This document shows, piece by piece, positions 44,130 to 53,221 of a stretch of DNA of 64,000 nt (the first letter of the stretch is position 1; every line of letters starts with the position of its first letter). Location: positions 1-64,000 of the forward strand of contig JAOASB010000047.1 in NCBI GenBank assembly GCA_025210375.1, read 5' to 3'. A model generated the notes under the pieces. The model saw only the letters and a program-made list of their open reading frames with translations. It made no database searches and was not told the DNA's origin. A program made the translations under genes and the position numbers. The DNA comes from Maledivibacter sp. (GTDB lineage Bacteria; Bacillota; Clostridia; Peptostreptococcales; Caminicellaceae).

Positions 44130-44420
44130 AAAGTATGATAAATACTATTTACAGAGATGAAATGTCTTGGGCTGAGAACATTTCTATTTAAAGGTTTATC
44201 AGAAGTTCACTCTGGAGTCATAGGGCTGAAAACTTTATGTTTTAGTAGGCTTTATCGGATGACACCGTTATAATGTCAAGTGAGTGGTTAGGAATACTTG
44301 TTAGCCCCATAAGGATATATGCATTGATATGGATTAGGACTAATATTATAGCTTAACAAATAGGGTGGTACCGCGATAGTAACCTTCGTCCCTTTTGGAC
44401 GGAGGTTTTAATATTTTTTG
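44130..44420 (+). ncRNA. T-box leader of pheS-pheT (specifier TTC)
   Basis: The T-box sequence TAGGGTGGTACCGCG lies at 44361-44375, followed by terminator CGTCCCTTTTGGACG (44388-44403). The specifier loop segment GAAG-TTC-ACTC places TTC at 44206-44208, a phenylalanine codon. It includes the expected Stem I AGAGATGAAATGT and CTGAGA(A)CATTTCT pairing. Uncharged tRNA-Phe would relieve termination. Confidence 0.93.
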
Positions 44421-44448
44421 GAAAAATGAATTGAATTTGTTTTTCGTT

Positions 44449-44552
44449 TATAGGGATTTAAGTAGAGACTTTAATTTATACACATCCAGAACTCCTGGAA
44501 ACACTGAGTATTTTCATACGTGCAAATTAAGCTTTACTATATAAACCCCATA
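44449..44552. repeat. Family B element, full copy (104 bp), between T-box and pheS
   Basis: It begins TATAGGGATTTAAGTAGAG and ends ATAAACCCCATA. It lies after the T-box terminator and ends about ten bases before the pheS ribosome binding site (GAAAGGAGAT), so it is part of the pheST mRNA leader. Confidence 0.8.
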
Positions 44553-44569
44553 CAGAAAGGAGATATAAA

Positions 44570-45589
44570 ATGAAGGAACAGCTTTTAGAAATCTTAGAAA
44601 AAGTAAAAAATGATGTTGAAGCAGCTGAGACAATGAATCAATTAGAGCAACTTAGAGTTAAATACTTAGGTAAAAAGGGTGAGTTGACTGTTCTACTTAG
44701 AGGAATGGGTAAGCTTTCTAAGGAAATGAGACCAATAATTGGGAAAATGGCAAATGAGGTTAGGGATTCAATTGAGAATGCTTTAGAAGAAAGTAAAGCT
44801 ATAATAAAGAAAAAAGAAAATAAAGCTAAGATGGAAAGTGAAGTAATTGATGTTACAATGGTTGGAAAAATTAGTAAGATAGGACATAAACATCCTCTTA
44901 CACAAGTATTAGATGAGATTAAGAATATTTTTATTGGTATGGGTTATAAGATAGCTGAAGGACCGGAAGTAGATACTGTGTATTATAATTTCGACGCTTT
45001 AAATTCACCGGAAGACCATCCTTCTAGAAGCCTTTCCGATACCTTTTATATAACAGATGATATCCTTCTAAGATGTCATACATCAACTGTGCAAATTAGA
45101 ACCATGGAAAAACAAAAACCACCGATTAAAGTTATATCTCCCGGCAGATGCTTTAGGTCGGATGAGATTGATGCAACCCATTCTCCAATGTTTCATCAAG
45201 TAGAAGGGCTTGTTATTGACAAAAATATCACTTTTGGAGATTTGAAGGGGACTTTAGATATATTTGCAAAAAGACTTTTTGGTATGAATACTAAAACTAA
45301 GTTTAGACCTCATTATTTTCCCTTTACAGAGCCTAGTGGGGAAGTGGACGTATCCTGTTTTAAATGTGGCGGAAGCGGATGTAGAGTTTGTAAAGGTAGT
45401 GGATGGATAGAAATATTAGGATGTGGTATGGTTCATCCTAGTGTTTTAAAGGAATGTGGAATTGATCCAGAGATATATAGTGGTTTTGCATTTGGTATGG
45501 GATTAGATAGAATAACTATGCTTAAATATGGAATAGAAGATATACGTCTTTTGTTAGAAAATGATATGAGATTTATTGAGCAATTCTAG
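44570..45589 (+). CDS. pheS: Phenylalanyl-tRNA synthetase alpha subunit
   Basis: The 339-residue product has the N-terminal coiled-coil (about 1-90) and the class II core: motif with G-x-G-Y-x-I-A-E-G-P-E-V (about 125-135), [14 protein letters not shown] (about 193-206), [12 protein letters not shown] and [10 protein letters not shown]. The [16 protein letters not shown] segment contributes to the amino acid pocket. It forms an alpha2-beta2 enzyme with PheT. The length is normal. Confidence 0.97.
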   Translation: MKEQLLEILEKVKNDVEAAETMNQLEQLRVKYLGKKGELTVLLRGMGKLSKEMRPIIGKMANEVRDSIENALEESKAIIKKKENKAKMESEVIDVTMVGKISKIGHKHPLTQVLDEIKNIFIGMGYKIAEGPEVDTVYYNFDALNSPEDHPSRSLSDTFYITDDILLRCHTSTVQIRTMEKQKPPIKVISPGRCFRSDEIDATHSPMFHQVEGLVIDKNITFGDLKGTLDIFAKRLFGMNTKTKFRPHYFPFTEPSGEVDVSCFKCGGSGCRVCKGSGWIEILGCGMVHPSVLKECGIDPEIYSGFAFGMGLDRITMLKYGIEDIRLLLENDMRFIEQF

Positions 45590-45695
45590 GATTGCTATGC
45601 ACTAATTTAGCAGCAAATATTAGATAAAATATAGATCATAAGATTAATTTATTAGGGCTGAATGGTATCAGCCGATTATCATAAGGAGGAAGAAT

Positions 45696-48089
45696 ATGTT
45701 AGTACCTGTAAGTTGGTTAAAGGATTATGCTCCAATAGACAATATTCCTATAGAAGAATTGAATGAAAAATTAGTATTATCTGGTTCAAATACAGAAGGC
45801 TTTAGAAAGACCATGGAAGAAGCAACAAAAATTGTTATTGGTAAAATAGTTGAAATAAAAAAACATCCTAATGCAGATAAATTGATAATTCCAATGGTTA
45901 ATATTGGAGAAGAGGTTATCCAGATTGTGACTGGAGCAACAAATATTAATGTTGGGGACTATGTGCCGGTTGCCTTAGTTGGTTCTAGATTGCCGGGGGG
46001 CATAAAAATCAAGAGGGGTAAACTAAGGGGTGAAGTATCTAATGGTATGCTTTGTTCTTGTGAGGAATTAGGTTTCAGTGACAGTGTGATTCCTAAAAAT
46101 ATGAGGGATGGAATAATGATACTAAATGGGGACTATACCCTTGGTATGGATATACAAGAAGCCTTAAATTTAGACGATTATATAATAGAATTTGAAATTA
46201 CTCCAAATAGACCTGATTGTTTAAGTATGATAGGTATGGCTAGAGAGACATGTGCTACCTTTGAATTATCGACAAAGTACCCATCGATAGAAATAAAAAA
46301 TGAGGTAGATGATATAAAGGACTATATTGACGTTGAAGTTAAGGCGCCAGATTTATGCAGAAGATTTTTTGGTAGAGTTGTTAAAAATATAAGGATCGAA
46401 GAGTCACCAACATGGCTTCAGTTGAGATTGATGAAGGCAGGAATTAGAGCTATAAACAATATTGTTGATATAACAAACTATGTTATGCTTGAGTATGGTC
46501 AGCCTTTACATGCATATGATCTAGATACTTTGGCGGATAAAAAGATAATTGTTAGAAGAGCAAAAAATGATGAAAAAACTACTACTTTAGACGGATCAGA
46601 AAGGCAGCTTGATGAAAAATTTCTTGTTATAGCTGATGCAAAGGATACAATTGGTATTGCAGGGATCATGGGTGGAGAAGATACTGAGATATCCGATGCT
46701 ACAAAGACTATATTTTTAGAAGGAGCTAATTTCAACAAAAAAAATATAAGAACTTCTTCAAAAAAACTGGGACTTAGAACAGAAGCGTCTTCAAGATTTG
46801 AAAAGGGAATAGACCCAAATATTGCTGAATTAGCTATTGAAAGAGCTTGTCAGCTTATTGAACAGCTGGGAGCAGGACAGGTTGTAAAGGGTAAAATAGA
46901 TATTTATGAAGATAAGCTTGATAAATGGGCTATTGAGGTTAGACCTGAAAGGATAAATAACCTTTTAGGAACAAAGCTTAGTACAAGGGAAATAGCTGAG
47001 ATTTTAAATAGATTAGAGCTGACTACTGAGGAAAAGGGCGAGAAGCTTGTAGTAACCATACCTACTTTTAGACAGGACTTAGTTAAAGAGATAGATATAG
47101 TGGAAGAGGTTGCTAGAATATATGGATACAATTCTATAGAATCAACCCTCCCAAAGGGTTCAACATGGGGAGCTAAAACAAATGCTCAAGAAATTGAAGA
47201 TTATACAAAGGATACCTTAAATGGATTAGGGCTTAATGAAATAACTACATATTCATTTGTCAGCCCTAAGAGCTTAAGCTCAATAAATATCTCAGAGGAT
47301 AGTTTTTTAGGACGAAGTGTTAGGCTTATTAATCCTTTAGGTGAAGAATACAGTGTTATGAGGACATCCTTGATACCGAACATGCTAGATGTTCTAGCCA
47401 CAAACTATAACAGAAATGTACCGGCTGCACTGGCATTTGAATTGGGAAATATATTTATACCCCATGAAATTCCTGTGACTTCACTTCCTATTGAAAAGAA
47501 AATGCTTACATTAGGTATGTATGGTAATGAAATAGATTTCTTTAGTTTAAAGGGAGTTGTTTGTGAGCTATTTAATAAATTAGGTATAAAGAATTTAAGC
47601 TTTGAGCCTGAAAAGACACATTCTTCTTTCCATCCTGGAAGATGTGCAAACATAGTATATGGCAACCATATATTAGGAACATTAGGGGAAATCCATCCCG
47701 AAGTATTAGAGACCTATGGATTTGATAATAGAGTATATATTGCAGATTTAGACTTCAATATCATGCTTCAAATAACAAGATTAGATAGGGTTTATAAGCC
47801 TTTACCGAAGTATCCTACAACATCAAGGGATATGGCTATTATAGTAAAGGAAGAAGTCTATAACAAGGAAATTGAAGATATTATCTTAGAAAATGGTGGT
47901 TCTATACTTGAGGAATGTACATTATTTGATATATATAGAGGAAAGCAAATTGACGAGGGATATAAAAGTATGGCATACTCATTGATATTTAGAGCAATGG
48001 ATAGAACACTTACTGATGAAGAGGTAAACAAAGTATTTGATAGGATATTAAGCCAATTAAGGGAGAAGTTAAATGCTGAGCTAAGATAA
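45696..48089 (+). CDS. pheT: Phenylalanyl-tRNA synthetase beta subunit
   Basis: The 797-residue product has the tRNA-binding (EMAP-like) domain (about 40-150: H-P-N-A-D-K-L, V-T-G-A-x-N), the B3/B4 editing domain (about 210-385, E-x-T-P-N-R-P-D-C-L before it), the B5 domain (about 405-475), a core-like domain, and a C-terminal anticodon-binding FDX-ACB domain (K-Y-P-x-T-x-R-D-M-A, about 703-797). It lies 106 bases after pheS under the same T-box. Confidence 0.97.
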   Translation: MLVPVSWLKDYAPIDNIPIEELNEKLVLSGSNTEGFRKTMEEATKIVIGKIVEIKKHPNADKLIIPMVNIGEEVIQIVTGATNINVGDYVPVALVGSRLPGGIKIKRGKLRGEVSNGMLCSCEELGFSDSVIPKNMRDGIMILNGDYTLGMDIQEALNLDDYIIEFEITPNRPDCLSMIGMARETCATFELSTKYPSIEIKNEVDDIKDYIDVEVKAPDLCRRFFGRVVKNIRIEESPTWLQLRLMKAGIRAINNIVDITNYVMLEYGQPLHAYDLDTLADKKIIVRRAKNDEKTTTLDGSERQLDEKFLVIADAKDTIGIAGIMGGEDTEISDATKTIFLEGANFNKKNIRTSSKKLGLRTEASSRFEKGIDPNIAELAIERACQLIEQLGAGQVVKGKIDIYEDKLDKWAIEVRPERINNLLGTKLSTREIAEILNRLELTTEEKGEKLVVTIPTFRQDLVKEIDIVEEVARIYGYNSIESTLPKGSTWGAKTNAQEIEDYTKDTLNGLGLNEITTYSFVSPKSLSSINISEDSFLGRSVRLINPLGEEYSVMRTSLIPNMLDVLATNYNRNVPAALAFELGNIFIPHEIPVTSLPIEKKMLTLGMYGNEIDFFSLKGVVCELFNKLGIKNLSFEPEKTHSSFHPGRCANIVYGNHILGTLGEIHPEVLETYGFDNRVYIADLDFNIMLQITRLDRVYKPLPKYPTTSRDMAIIVKEEVYNKEIEDIILENGGSILEECTLFDIYRGKQIDEGYKSMAYSLIFRAMDRTLTDEEVNKVFDRILSQLREKLNAELR

Positions 48090-48563
48090 ATAGAAGTAAC
48101 CCATGGGTTAGGCATATAAAAAAATAAACTAGTCAGATTGCTAAGTGATTTTGATTATTTTCTAGGCACTTTATCGTGGGCGTACTCCCTGTATGTAAGG
48201 GATAAAGTAATAGGGAAAATAATTAAAGGGACGAGTAAGATGACTAGTTTATTTTTTAAAACAAATTCTAAATAGAAATATTCGTTACTAACTAGACTAA
48301 TGGGGGTATATATTATTTGACTGCTATTTTTTGTTTATTATATATTGCAGATAATTTAAACTTAAAATATGATAAAATATATTTAGAATCTAAAACCAAT
48401 GATAGAGAAATTTCATGGTATAAGTTAGGGTTTATACTAAAATCCCTATAGAGATTCCAGTCAAAACTTTAATTTAGCATAAAAGTTATAGAAGGAAATT
48501 TTATTCTCATATAGAAATATGTATTTTATAGGATTTGTTTAATCTAAAGGGGTTGTATAATAG
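48090..48563. other. Gene-free interval with family C and B repeats
   Basis: The 474-bp gap between pheT and zapA contains family C copy 3 (48118-48260) and fused B half-elements (about 48416-48479). The family C hairpin is the only termination-like structure after pheT. The zapA promoter is not identified. Confidence 0.6.
48118..48260. repeat. Family C palindromic repeat, copy 3 (about 143 bp)
   Basis: The ends AAAAATAAACTAGTCA and TGACTAGTTTATTTTTTA are almost exact inverted repeats. The interior carries GTGGGCGTACTCCCTGTATG hairpin-core sequence. It is similar to the copy at 8093-8235 over its whole length. Confidence 0.82.
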
Positions 48564-49124
48564 ATGATAAATAAAAATAGGGTCATAGTAAAAATATTTG
48601 GACAGGAATATACAATTGTTGGCGATGAACCGAGGGAATTTATGCAAAGGGTCTCTAACTATGTTGATGATAAAATGAACGAAATAGCGGATAAAAATAA
48701 AAAGTTTAGCACAGCTATGATAGCTGTTTTGACAGCTGTTAATATTGGAGATGAGTATTTTAAATTAGTGGATGAACACCATAAACTCGAAACTGAACAC
48801 GGAAGGCCCTTTGAAGAATTGGAAAAAACTAAGGAACTCCTTGCAACATCCACTTTGGAAATGGATAAAAGAGAAAAAAATTATCAGAGTCTACTAGAGG
48901 AATACGAAGGGATGAAGGAGAGCTTAAGGAATATTGAGGCTAATCATATGGAGCTACGGGAAGAAGTAAACAGGTTAAGTTATGAAGCAAATATCAAGGA
49001 TAATAAGCTTAAAAAAGCAGAAAAAATCAATGAGGATTTAAAAAATAAACTTGTACAAAGTGAGGTTAAGTTAGTGCAAACCAAAAAGGAGCTTCAAGAA
49101 TTTATTGAGGTTTTCGATAAATAA
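48564..49124 (+). CDS. zapA: ZapA-like cell division protein with coiled-coil extension
   Basis: The 186-residue product has a ZapA domain in residues 1-90: V-I-V-K-I-F-G-Q-E-Y-T-I-V-G-D-E-P-R-E, and I-A-V-L-T-A-V-N-I-G-D-E-Y-F-K-L. A long coiled-coil follows (about 95-186, rich in Glu, Lys and Leu). Canonical ZapA is about 85-110 residues, so the tail is an extension common in Clostridia. It should bundle FtsZ filaments at mid-cell. Gene order pheT-zapA-mutS2 is typical of Firmicutes. Confidence 0.85.
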   Translation: MINKNRVIVKIFGQEYTIVGDEPREFMQRVSNYVDDKMNEIADKNKKFSTAMIAVLTAVNIGDEYFKLVDEHHKLETEHGRPFEELEKTKELLATSTLEMDKREKNYQSLLEEYEGMKESLRNIEANHMELREEVNRLSYEANIKDNKLKKAEKINEDLKNKLVQSEVKLVQTKKELQEFIEVFDK

Positions 49125-49189
49125 TGCTTATAATGAAATTTGTTTCTGTAGTAGTGATATAATAATACTACTACTTTTTTATTGTATTT

Positions 49190-49370
49190 GAGGAAATTGC
49201 ATAACTCTTACTTGGCTAAATCTATAGAGATTCCAGTCAGAACTTTAATTTATACATGTCCAAAACTCCCAGAAACACTGAGTATTTGTACATGTATAAA
49301 TTAAGATTTACTTGGAACTCTCTATAATATACGAATATCATCCTTGATTTGATTGATTTAGGAGTGATAA
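49190..49370. repeat. Family A copy interrupted by a family B element
   Basis: The family A left part (GAGGAAATTGCATAACTC, 49190-49222) is followed by a complete B element (TATAGAGATTCCAG to CTCTATA, 49223-49326). The family A interior then resumes (ACGAATATCATCCTTGATTT). No family A right end is found. The B insertion lies at a TA, with TATA at both ends. Confidence 0.75.
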
Positions 49371-49434
49371 TGTGAAAAAAGCTGTGGTGTATGTAAAAAT
49401 TCAAGCTAGGGCTTGAGGGATAGGTATGGAATAA

Positions 49435-49617
49435 ATTGTTAAAAGCAGAGTCGGGATTCTAAGATTACAGTTTACAAATGAATATAAAAATGAAATAATA
49501 GGTATAGTAAAAGCTTACCAGGAAATGCTTCAAGGGATTTTGAATGGAAATAATGGACTTAGGAGGGAAGCTAAAGGAGATTTTACTAAAGGAAATTTTT
49601 CTAGGGGCGTTATTTAA
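49435..49617 (+). pseudogene. Possible remnant of a peptidase U32-like gene
   Basis: An open stretch of about 60 codons without a start codon or ribosome binding site reads V-G-I-L-R-L-Q-F-T-N-E, then I-V-K-A-Y-Q-E-M-L-Q-G-I-L-N-G, and ends G-D-F-T-K-G-N-F-S-R-G-V-I before TAA. The pattern resembles C-terminal parts of U32-type peptidase genes, which commonly lie near mutS2 or zapA in Clostridia. It lies right of a nested A/B repeat and directly before mutS2. I infer a decayed gene end; the family assignment is weak. Confidence 0.35.
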
Positions 49618-49638
49618 GAGTATAAGGAGAATATATTT

Positions 49639-52005
49639 ATGAATGAAAGAACCATTAGGGTTTTGGAATATGAAAAAATAAAAAGCAAATTAAAAAATAA
49701 AGCAACTTCTAATCTTGGAAGAGAACTTGTAGAAGAGCTTAAACCAATAAAGGATTTTAATGAAGTGAAGAATAGGTTGATGGAGACATCTGAGGCTGTT
49801 AGCTTAATGATTCAGAAGGGTAGTATACCCATAGGACCTATATATGATCTTGGAAGGTATTTGAAAATTGCGGAAATAGGTTCATACCTATATCCTGGAC
49901 AACTACTTGAGGTAGGAGATACACTAAGAACTGCAAGGGTTCTAAGAAATTTCATTAAAGCCCCAGAGGATGATAGTTTTTCACCTCTACAAAGCTTGAT
50001 ATCAAGTATTAGTACCTATAAAAATATTGAAAGTCGAATAGAGGAAGCTATTATTAGTGAAGATGAAATATCTGATAATGCTAGTCATGCTTTAAAAAAT
50101 ATTAGAAGACAGATTGAGAATAAAAATGTTGCTGTAAGGAATAAGCTAAATGCAATAATAAATTCTTCAAGAACTCAAAAGTACTTACAGGATGCAATCA
50201 TAACCATAAGACAGGATAGGTTTGTTATTCCCGTTAAGGCGGAAAATAAGAAAGAAGTTCCAGGTCTAGTTCATGATCAATCATCCAGTGGAGCAACGCT
50301 ATTTATTGAGCCTATGGCTATAGTGGAAATGAACAATGAACTAAAGGAGCTTAGGCTCAAGGAAAAGGCAGAGATTGAAAGGATTCTTAGGGAAATATCA
50401 GCACAGGTTGGTGAAGCTGCAGAAAATATCAAGATTAATCAAGAAGTCCTGGCAAAATTGGATTTCATATTCGCAAAGGCAAAATTATCACTTGACATGA
50501 AGGGTATGGAGCCGGAGTTGAATGATAAAGGGTATATAAGAATAAAAAATGGAAGACATCCTTTGATTAATCCAAAGGAAGTGGTTCCCACTAACCTTTG
50601 GCTAGGAGATAAATTTAATACTTTGCTTATAACTGGACCAAACACAGGGGGAAAAACTGTAACTCTAAAAACCCTTGGGCTTATGGTGCTTATGACTCAA
50701 TCAGGAATGCATATACCTGCGGATCATGGGACAGAGATTTCTATATTTAATAGTGTTTATGCAGATATAGGTGATGAACAAAGTATTGAACAAAGTCTTA
50801 GTACTTTTTCATCCCATATGACAAATATTGTTGAGATATTAGATAATGTATCATGTGATGATTTAGTCATATTAGATGAGTTAGGCTCAGGGACAGATCC
50901 CACTGAAGGGGCTGCCTTAGCCATGGCCATTTTAACCCATATCTATGATAAGGGTGTAAAAACCGTAGCAACTACCCATTATAGTGAGTTAAAACAATTT
51001 GCACTGGCGAATGAAGGCATAGAAAATGCATGTGTGGAGTTTGATGTAGAGACATTAAGTCCTACATATAAACTGCTTATTGGAGTGCCTGGTAAGTCAA
51101 ATGCATTGGAGATATCAAGAAGACTTGGTCTCGGTGAAGATATTATAAACAAATCTAAGGAATTTATTACAAAAGAAGATATTGAATTTGAGGAAATAAT
51201 ATCGACCATTGAGAACAATAGAAAAACTGCTGAGCAGGAAAGAGATGAAGCAATTAAACTGAGATTGGAAGTGCAAAGACTTAAACAAGATTATGAAAAA
51301 AAATATGACAAGCTGCAGCAGCAAAGGGATAAAGAAATCAGAGAAGCCAAAGAGGAAGCTAGAAAGTTATTGAGGGAATCGAAAAAAGAAGCGGATGAAA
51401 TAATCAAAGAATTAAGAGATATATCTAAGGATGTTGGAAGAGAAAGAAATAAAAAAATTGAAGAACTAAGAAAAAAAATGAAGGACAATATTGATGAACT
51501 CCATGAACCTGTGTTTTTTGGCGATGATACTGTTTATTCTCAACCACCTAAAGATTTAAATATGGGTGATCAGGTCAAGGTTATAAACCTTAATCAAGAG
51601 GGAACTGTATTAACTAAGCCAAATAATAACGGTGAATTAACCGTCCAAGTTGGTATAATGAAAATTAATGTAAATATTTCAAATCTAAGACTTATGAATG
51701 AAGAAAAAAGTAATATCAAAAAAACAAATATAGGCTCAATAATGAAATCCAAAACCCAAAGCATAAGAAATGAAATTGACTTAAGGGGTCAAACCTTTGA
51801 GGAAGCATCAATTAATCTTGATAAGTATTTAGATGACGCTTACCTTGCCAGGCTTCAACAAGTTACCGTTATTCATGGAAAGGGAACAGGGGCTTTAAGA
51901 AAGAGAATCAAGGATTTTCTTAAGAGACATACCCATGTTAAGGCATATAGAGAAGGAATATATGGTGAAGGTGGATCAGGAGTAACTATTGTTGATTTAA
52001 AGTAA
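49639..52005 (+). CDS. mutS2: MutS2 endonuclease/ATPase
   Basis: The 788-residue product lacks the mismatch-recognition domain of MutS1. It has a helical clamp region, the ABC-type ATPase with Walker A G-P-N-T-G-G-K-T (about 333-340), L-S-T-F-S-S-H-M and L-D-E-L-G-S-G-T-D-P-T-E-G, a long coiled-coil (about 515-620), and a C-terminal Smr nuclease domain (E-I-D-L-R-G-Q-T; V-I-H-G-K-G-T-G-A-L-R). MutS2 acts on branched DNA and on stalled collided ribosomes in Firmicutes. Confidence 0.96.
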   Translation: MNERTIRVLEYEKIKSKLKNKATSNLGRELVEELKPIKDFNEVKNRLMETSEAVSLMIQKGSIPIGPIYDLGRYLKIAEIGSYLYPGQLLEVGDTLRTARVLRNFIKAPEDDSFSPLQSLISSISTYKNIESRIEEAIISEDEISDNASHALKNIRRQIENKNVAVRNKLNAIINSSRTQKYLQDAIITIRQDRFVIPVKAENKKEVPGLVHDQSSSGATLFIEPMAIVEMNNELKELRLKEKAEIERILREISAQVGEAAENIKINQEVLAKLDFIFAKAKLSLDMKGMEPELNDKGYIRIKNGRHPLINPKEVVPTNLWLGDKFNTLLITGPNTGGKTVTLKTLGLMVLMTQSGMHIPADHGTEISIFNSVYADIGDEQSIEQSLSTFSSHMTNIVEILDNVSCDDLVILDELGSGTDPTEGAALAMAILTHIYDKGVKTVATTHYSELKQFALANEGIENACVEFDVETLSPTYKLLIGVPGKSNALEISRRLGLGEDIINKSKEFITKEDIEFEEIISTIENNRKTAEQERDEAIKLRLEVQRLKQDYEKKYDKLQQQRDKEIREAKEEARKLLRESKKEADEIIKELRDISKDVGRERNKKIEELRKKMKDNIDELHEPVFFGDDTVYSQPPKDLNMGDQVKVINLNQEGTVLTKPNNNGELTVQVGIMKINVNISNLRLMNEEKSNIKKTNIGSIMKSKTQSIRNEIDLRGQTFEEASINLDKYLDDAYLARLQQVTVIHGKGTGALRKRIKDFLKRHTHVKAYREGIYGEGGSGVTIVDLK

Positions 52006-52019
52006 GGAGTGAGCCCGGT

Positions 52020-52475
52020 ATGATCCTTGTTAGCGCATGTCTTATTGGCTTAGACTGTAAATATAATGGGGAAAGTAATCTAAATAAAGAACTACTAGAT
52101 TTCTTAAGGGATAAGGAGTTTGTTATAGCCTGTCCTGAACAGCTTGGGGGGTTACCAACTCCACGGATTCCCAGTGAAATAATAAATGGAGATGGCAAAG
52201 CTGTTTTAGATGGAGTAGGTAGGATAAAGAATAAACAAGGGGAAGATGTAACTACACAATTTATCAAGGGTGCTAAGGAAACATTAAGAATAGCAGACCT
52301 ATATAATGTAAGGGTCGCTATACTAAAGAAAAGAAGTCCATCCTGTGGGAGTACTAATATCTATGATGGAAATTTTAATGGTAAGCTTAAAGAGGGAAGT
52401 GGGGTTACAGCAGAATTACTTAAGAAAAATAATATTTTAGTGCTTGATGAAGAAAATTATAAAGAATATATGTAA
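52020..52475 (+). CDS. DUF523 family protein
   Basis: The 151-residue product begins MILVSACLIGLDCKYNGES and has C-P-E-Q-L-G-G-L-P-T-P-R-x-P and L-K-K-R-S-P-S-C-G-S-x-x-I-Y-D-G. The conserved cysteines (C7, C13, the CPE and SCG cysteines) are all present and could bind metal or be catalytic. The family is common in Firmicutes; recent work links DUF523 members to 2-thiouracil or cysteine-dependent chemistry only tentatively, so I assign no function. It starts 14 bases after mutS2. Confidence 0.8.
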   Translation: MILVSACLIGLDCKYNGESNLNKELLDFLRDKEFVIACPEQLGGLPTPRIPSEIINGDGKAVLDGVGRIKNKQGEDVTTQFIKGAKETLRIADLYNVRVAILKKRSPSCGSTNIYDGNFNGKLKEGSGVTAELLKKNNILVLDEENYKEYM

Positions 52476-52514
52476 TCCATATGAAGGGTATTTATTTTTA
52501 AGGGGGAAAAACAA

Positions 52515-53114
52515 ATGAAAAAAATATTGAGTTATTTACTTATAGCCGTTTTAGCCTTGAGTTTATTCTCAGGATGTAAGAAAAAGGATGAAATTGAAGA
52601 AGTGGATTTAGAACAACCCGATGTACAAAGTCAAATGGAAACTGTGGATGCTGCTAGTGATACGGAAACAAAGGAAGAAGCCCAAGAAGACGTGGAATAT
52701 ATACTGTATCTAAGGTATAAGGATAAACCATTCCTTTATGACGAATATTTTACAGTTAATATAAATGATGAAGGCTTTAAGGACAAGTCAATGGAAGAAT
52801 TTATTATAGAACAGCTTATTAATTATGAACCAAAGGGTGAATTTATTAGTCCAGTTCCTGAAGGTACTAAATTATTATCTATAGAAAGAGAAGATAATAA
52901 TGTAATAATTAATCTTTCTAAGGACTTTAAAGAAAAGAAAATGTCTAGTAGTGATGCAATGTTGGCTGTGGGAGGAATAGTTAATTCAGTGGTTGCAGTG
53001 CCGGGAAATGAAACTGCACAGATAATAGTTGAAGGGGAAGCCTTAGAGAGCTTTAATGGAGTAAAGGTTTCTGAACCCATGTTTTTCCTAGAGGGATTAT
53101 TCCCCGATAAATAG
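52515..53114 (+). CDS. GerMN-domain lipoprotein
   Basis: The 199-residue product has a lipoprotein signal (L-S-L-F-S-G-C, Cys about 20), an acidic linker (about 25-60) and a GerMN domain (about 62-195) with E-F-I-I-E-Q-L-I-N, I-S-P-V-P-E-G-T-K-L-L-S, V-I-I-N-L-S-K-D-F and I-V-N-S-V-V-A-V-P-G. GerMN domains occur in spore germination protein GerM and related envelope proteins. Here there is one domain rather than GerM's two. It follows DUF523 by 39 bases, with AAGGGGG. Confidence 0.82.
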   Translation: MKKILSYLLIAVLALSLFSGCKKKDEIEEVDLEQPDVQSQMETVDAASDTETKEEAQEDVEYILYLRYKDKPFLYDEYFTVNINDEGFKDKSMEEFIIEQLINYEPKGEFISPVPEGTKLLSIEREDNNVIINLSKDFKEKKMSSSDAMLAVGGIVNSVVAVPGNETAQIIVEGEALESFNGVKVSEPMFFLEGLFPDK

Positions 53115-53139
53115 AAAACAAAAAGTAATTTTAGATACA

Positions 53140-53190
53140 AGTACACCTCAAATGTTAGGCAAATATATCTAACATTTGAGGTGTATTTTT
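53140..53190. terminator. Bidirectional terminator between GerMN and rhomboid genes
   Basis: TACACCTCAAATGTTAG pairs with CTAACATTTGAGGTGTA (17 bp) and is followed by TTTTTCT. The genes are convergent. Confidence 0.88.
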
Positions 53191-53221
53191 CTATACCTAA
53201 GGCTACTATAGAAACTAAATT

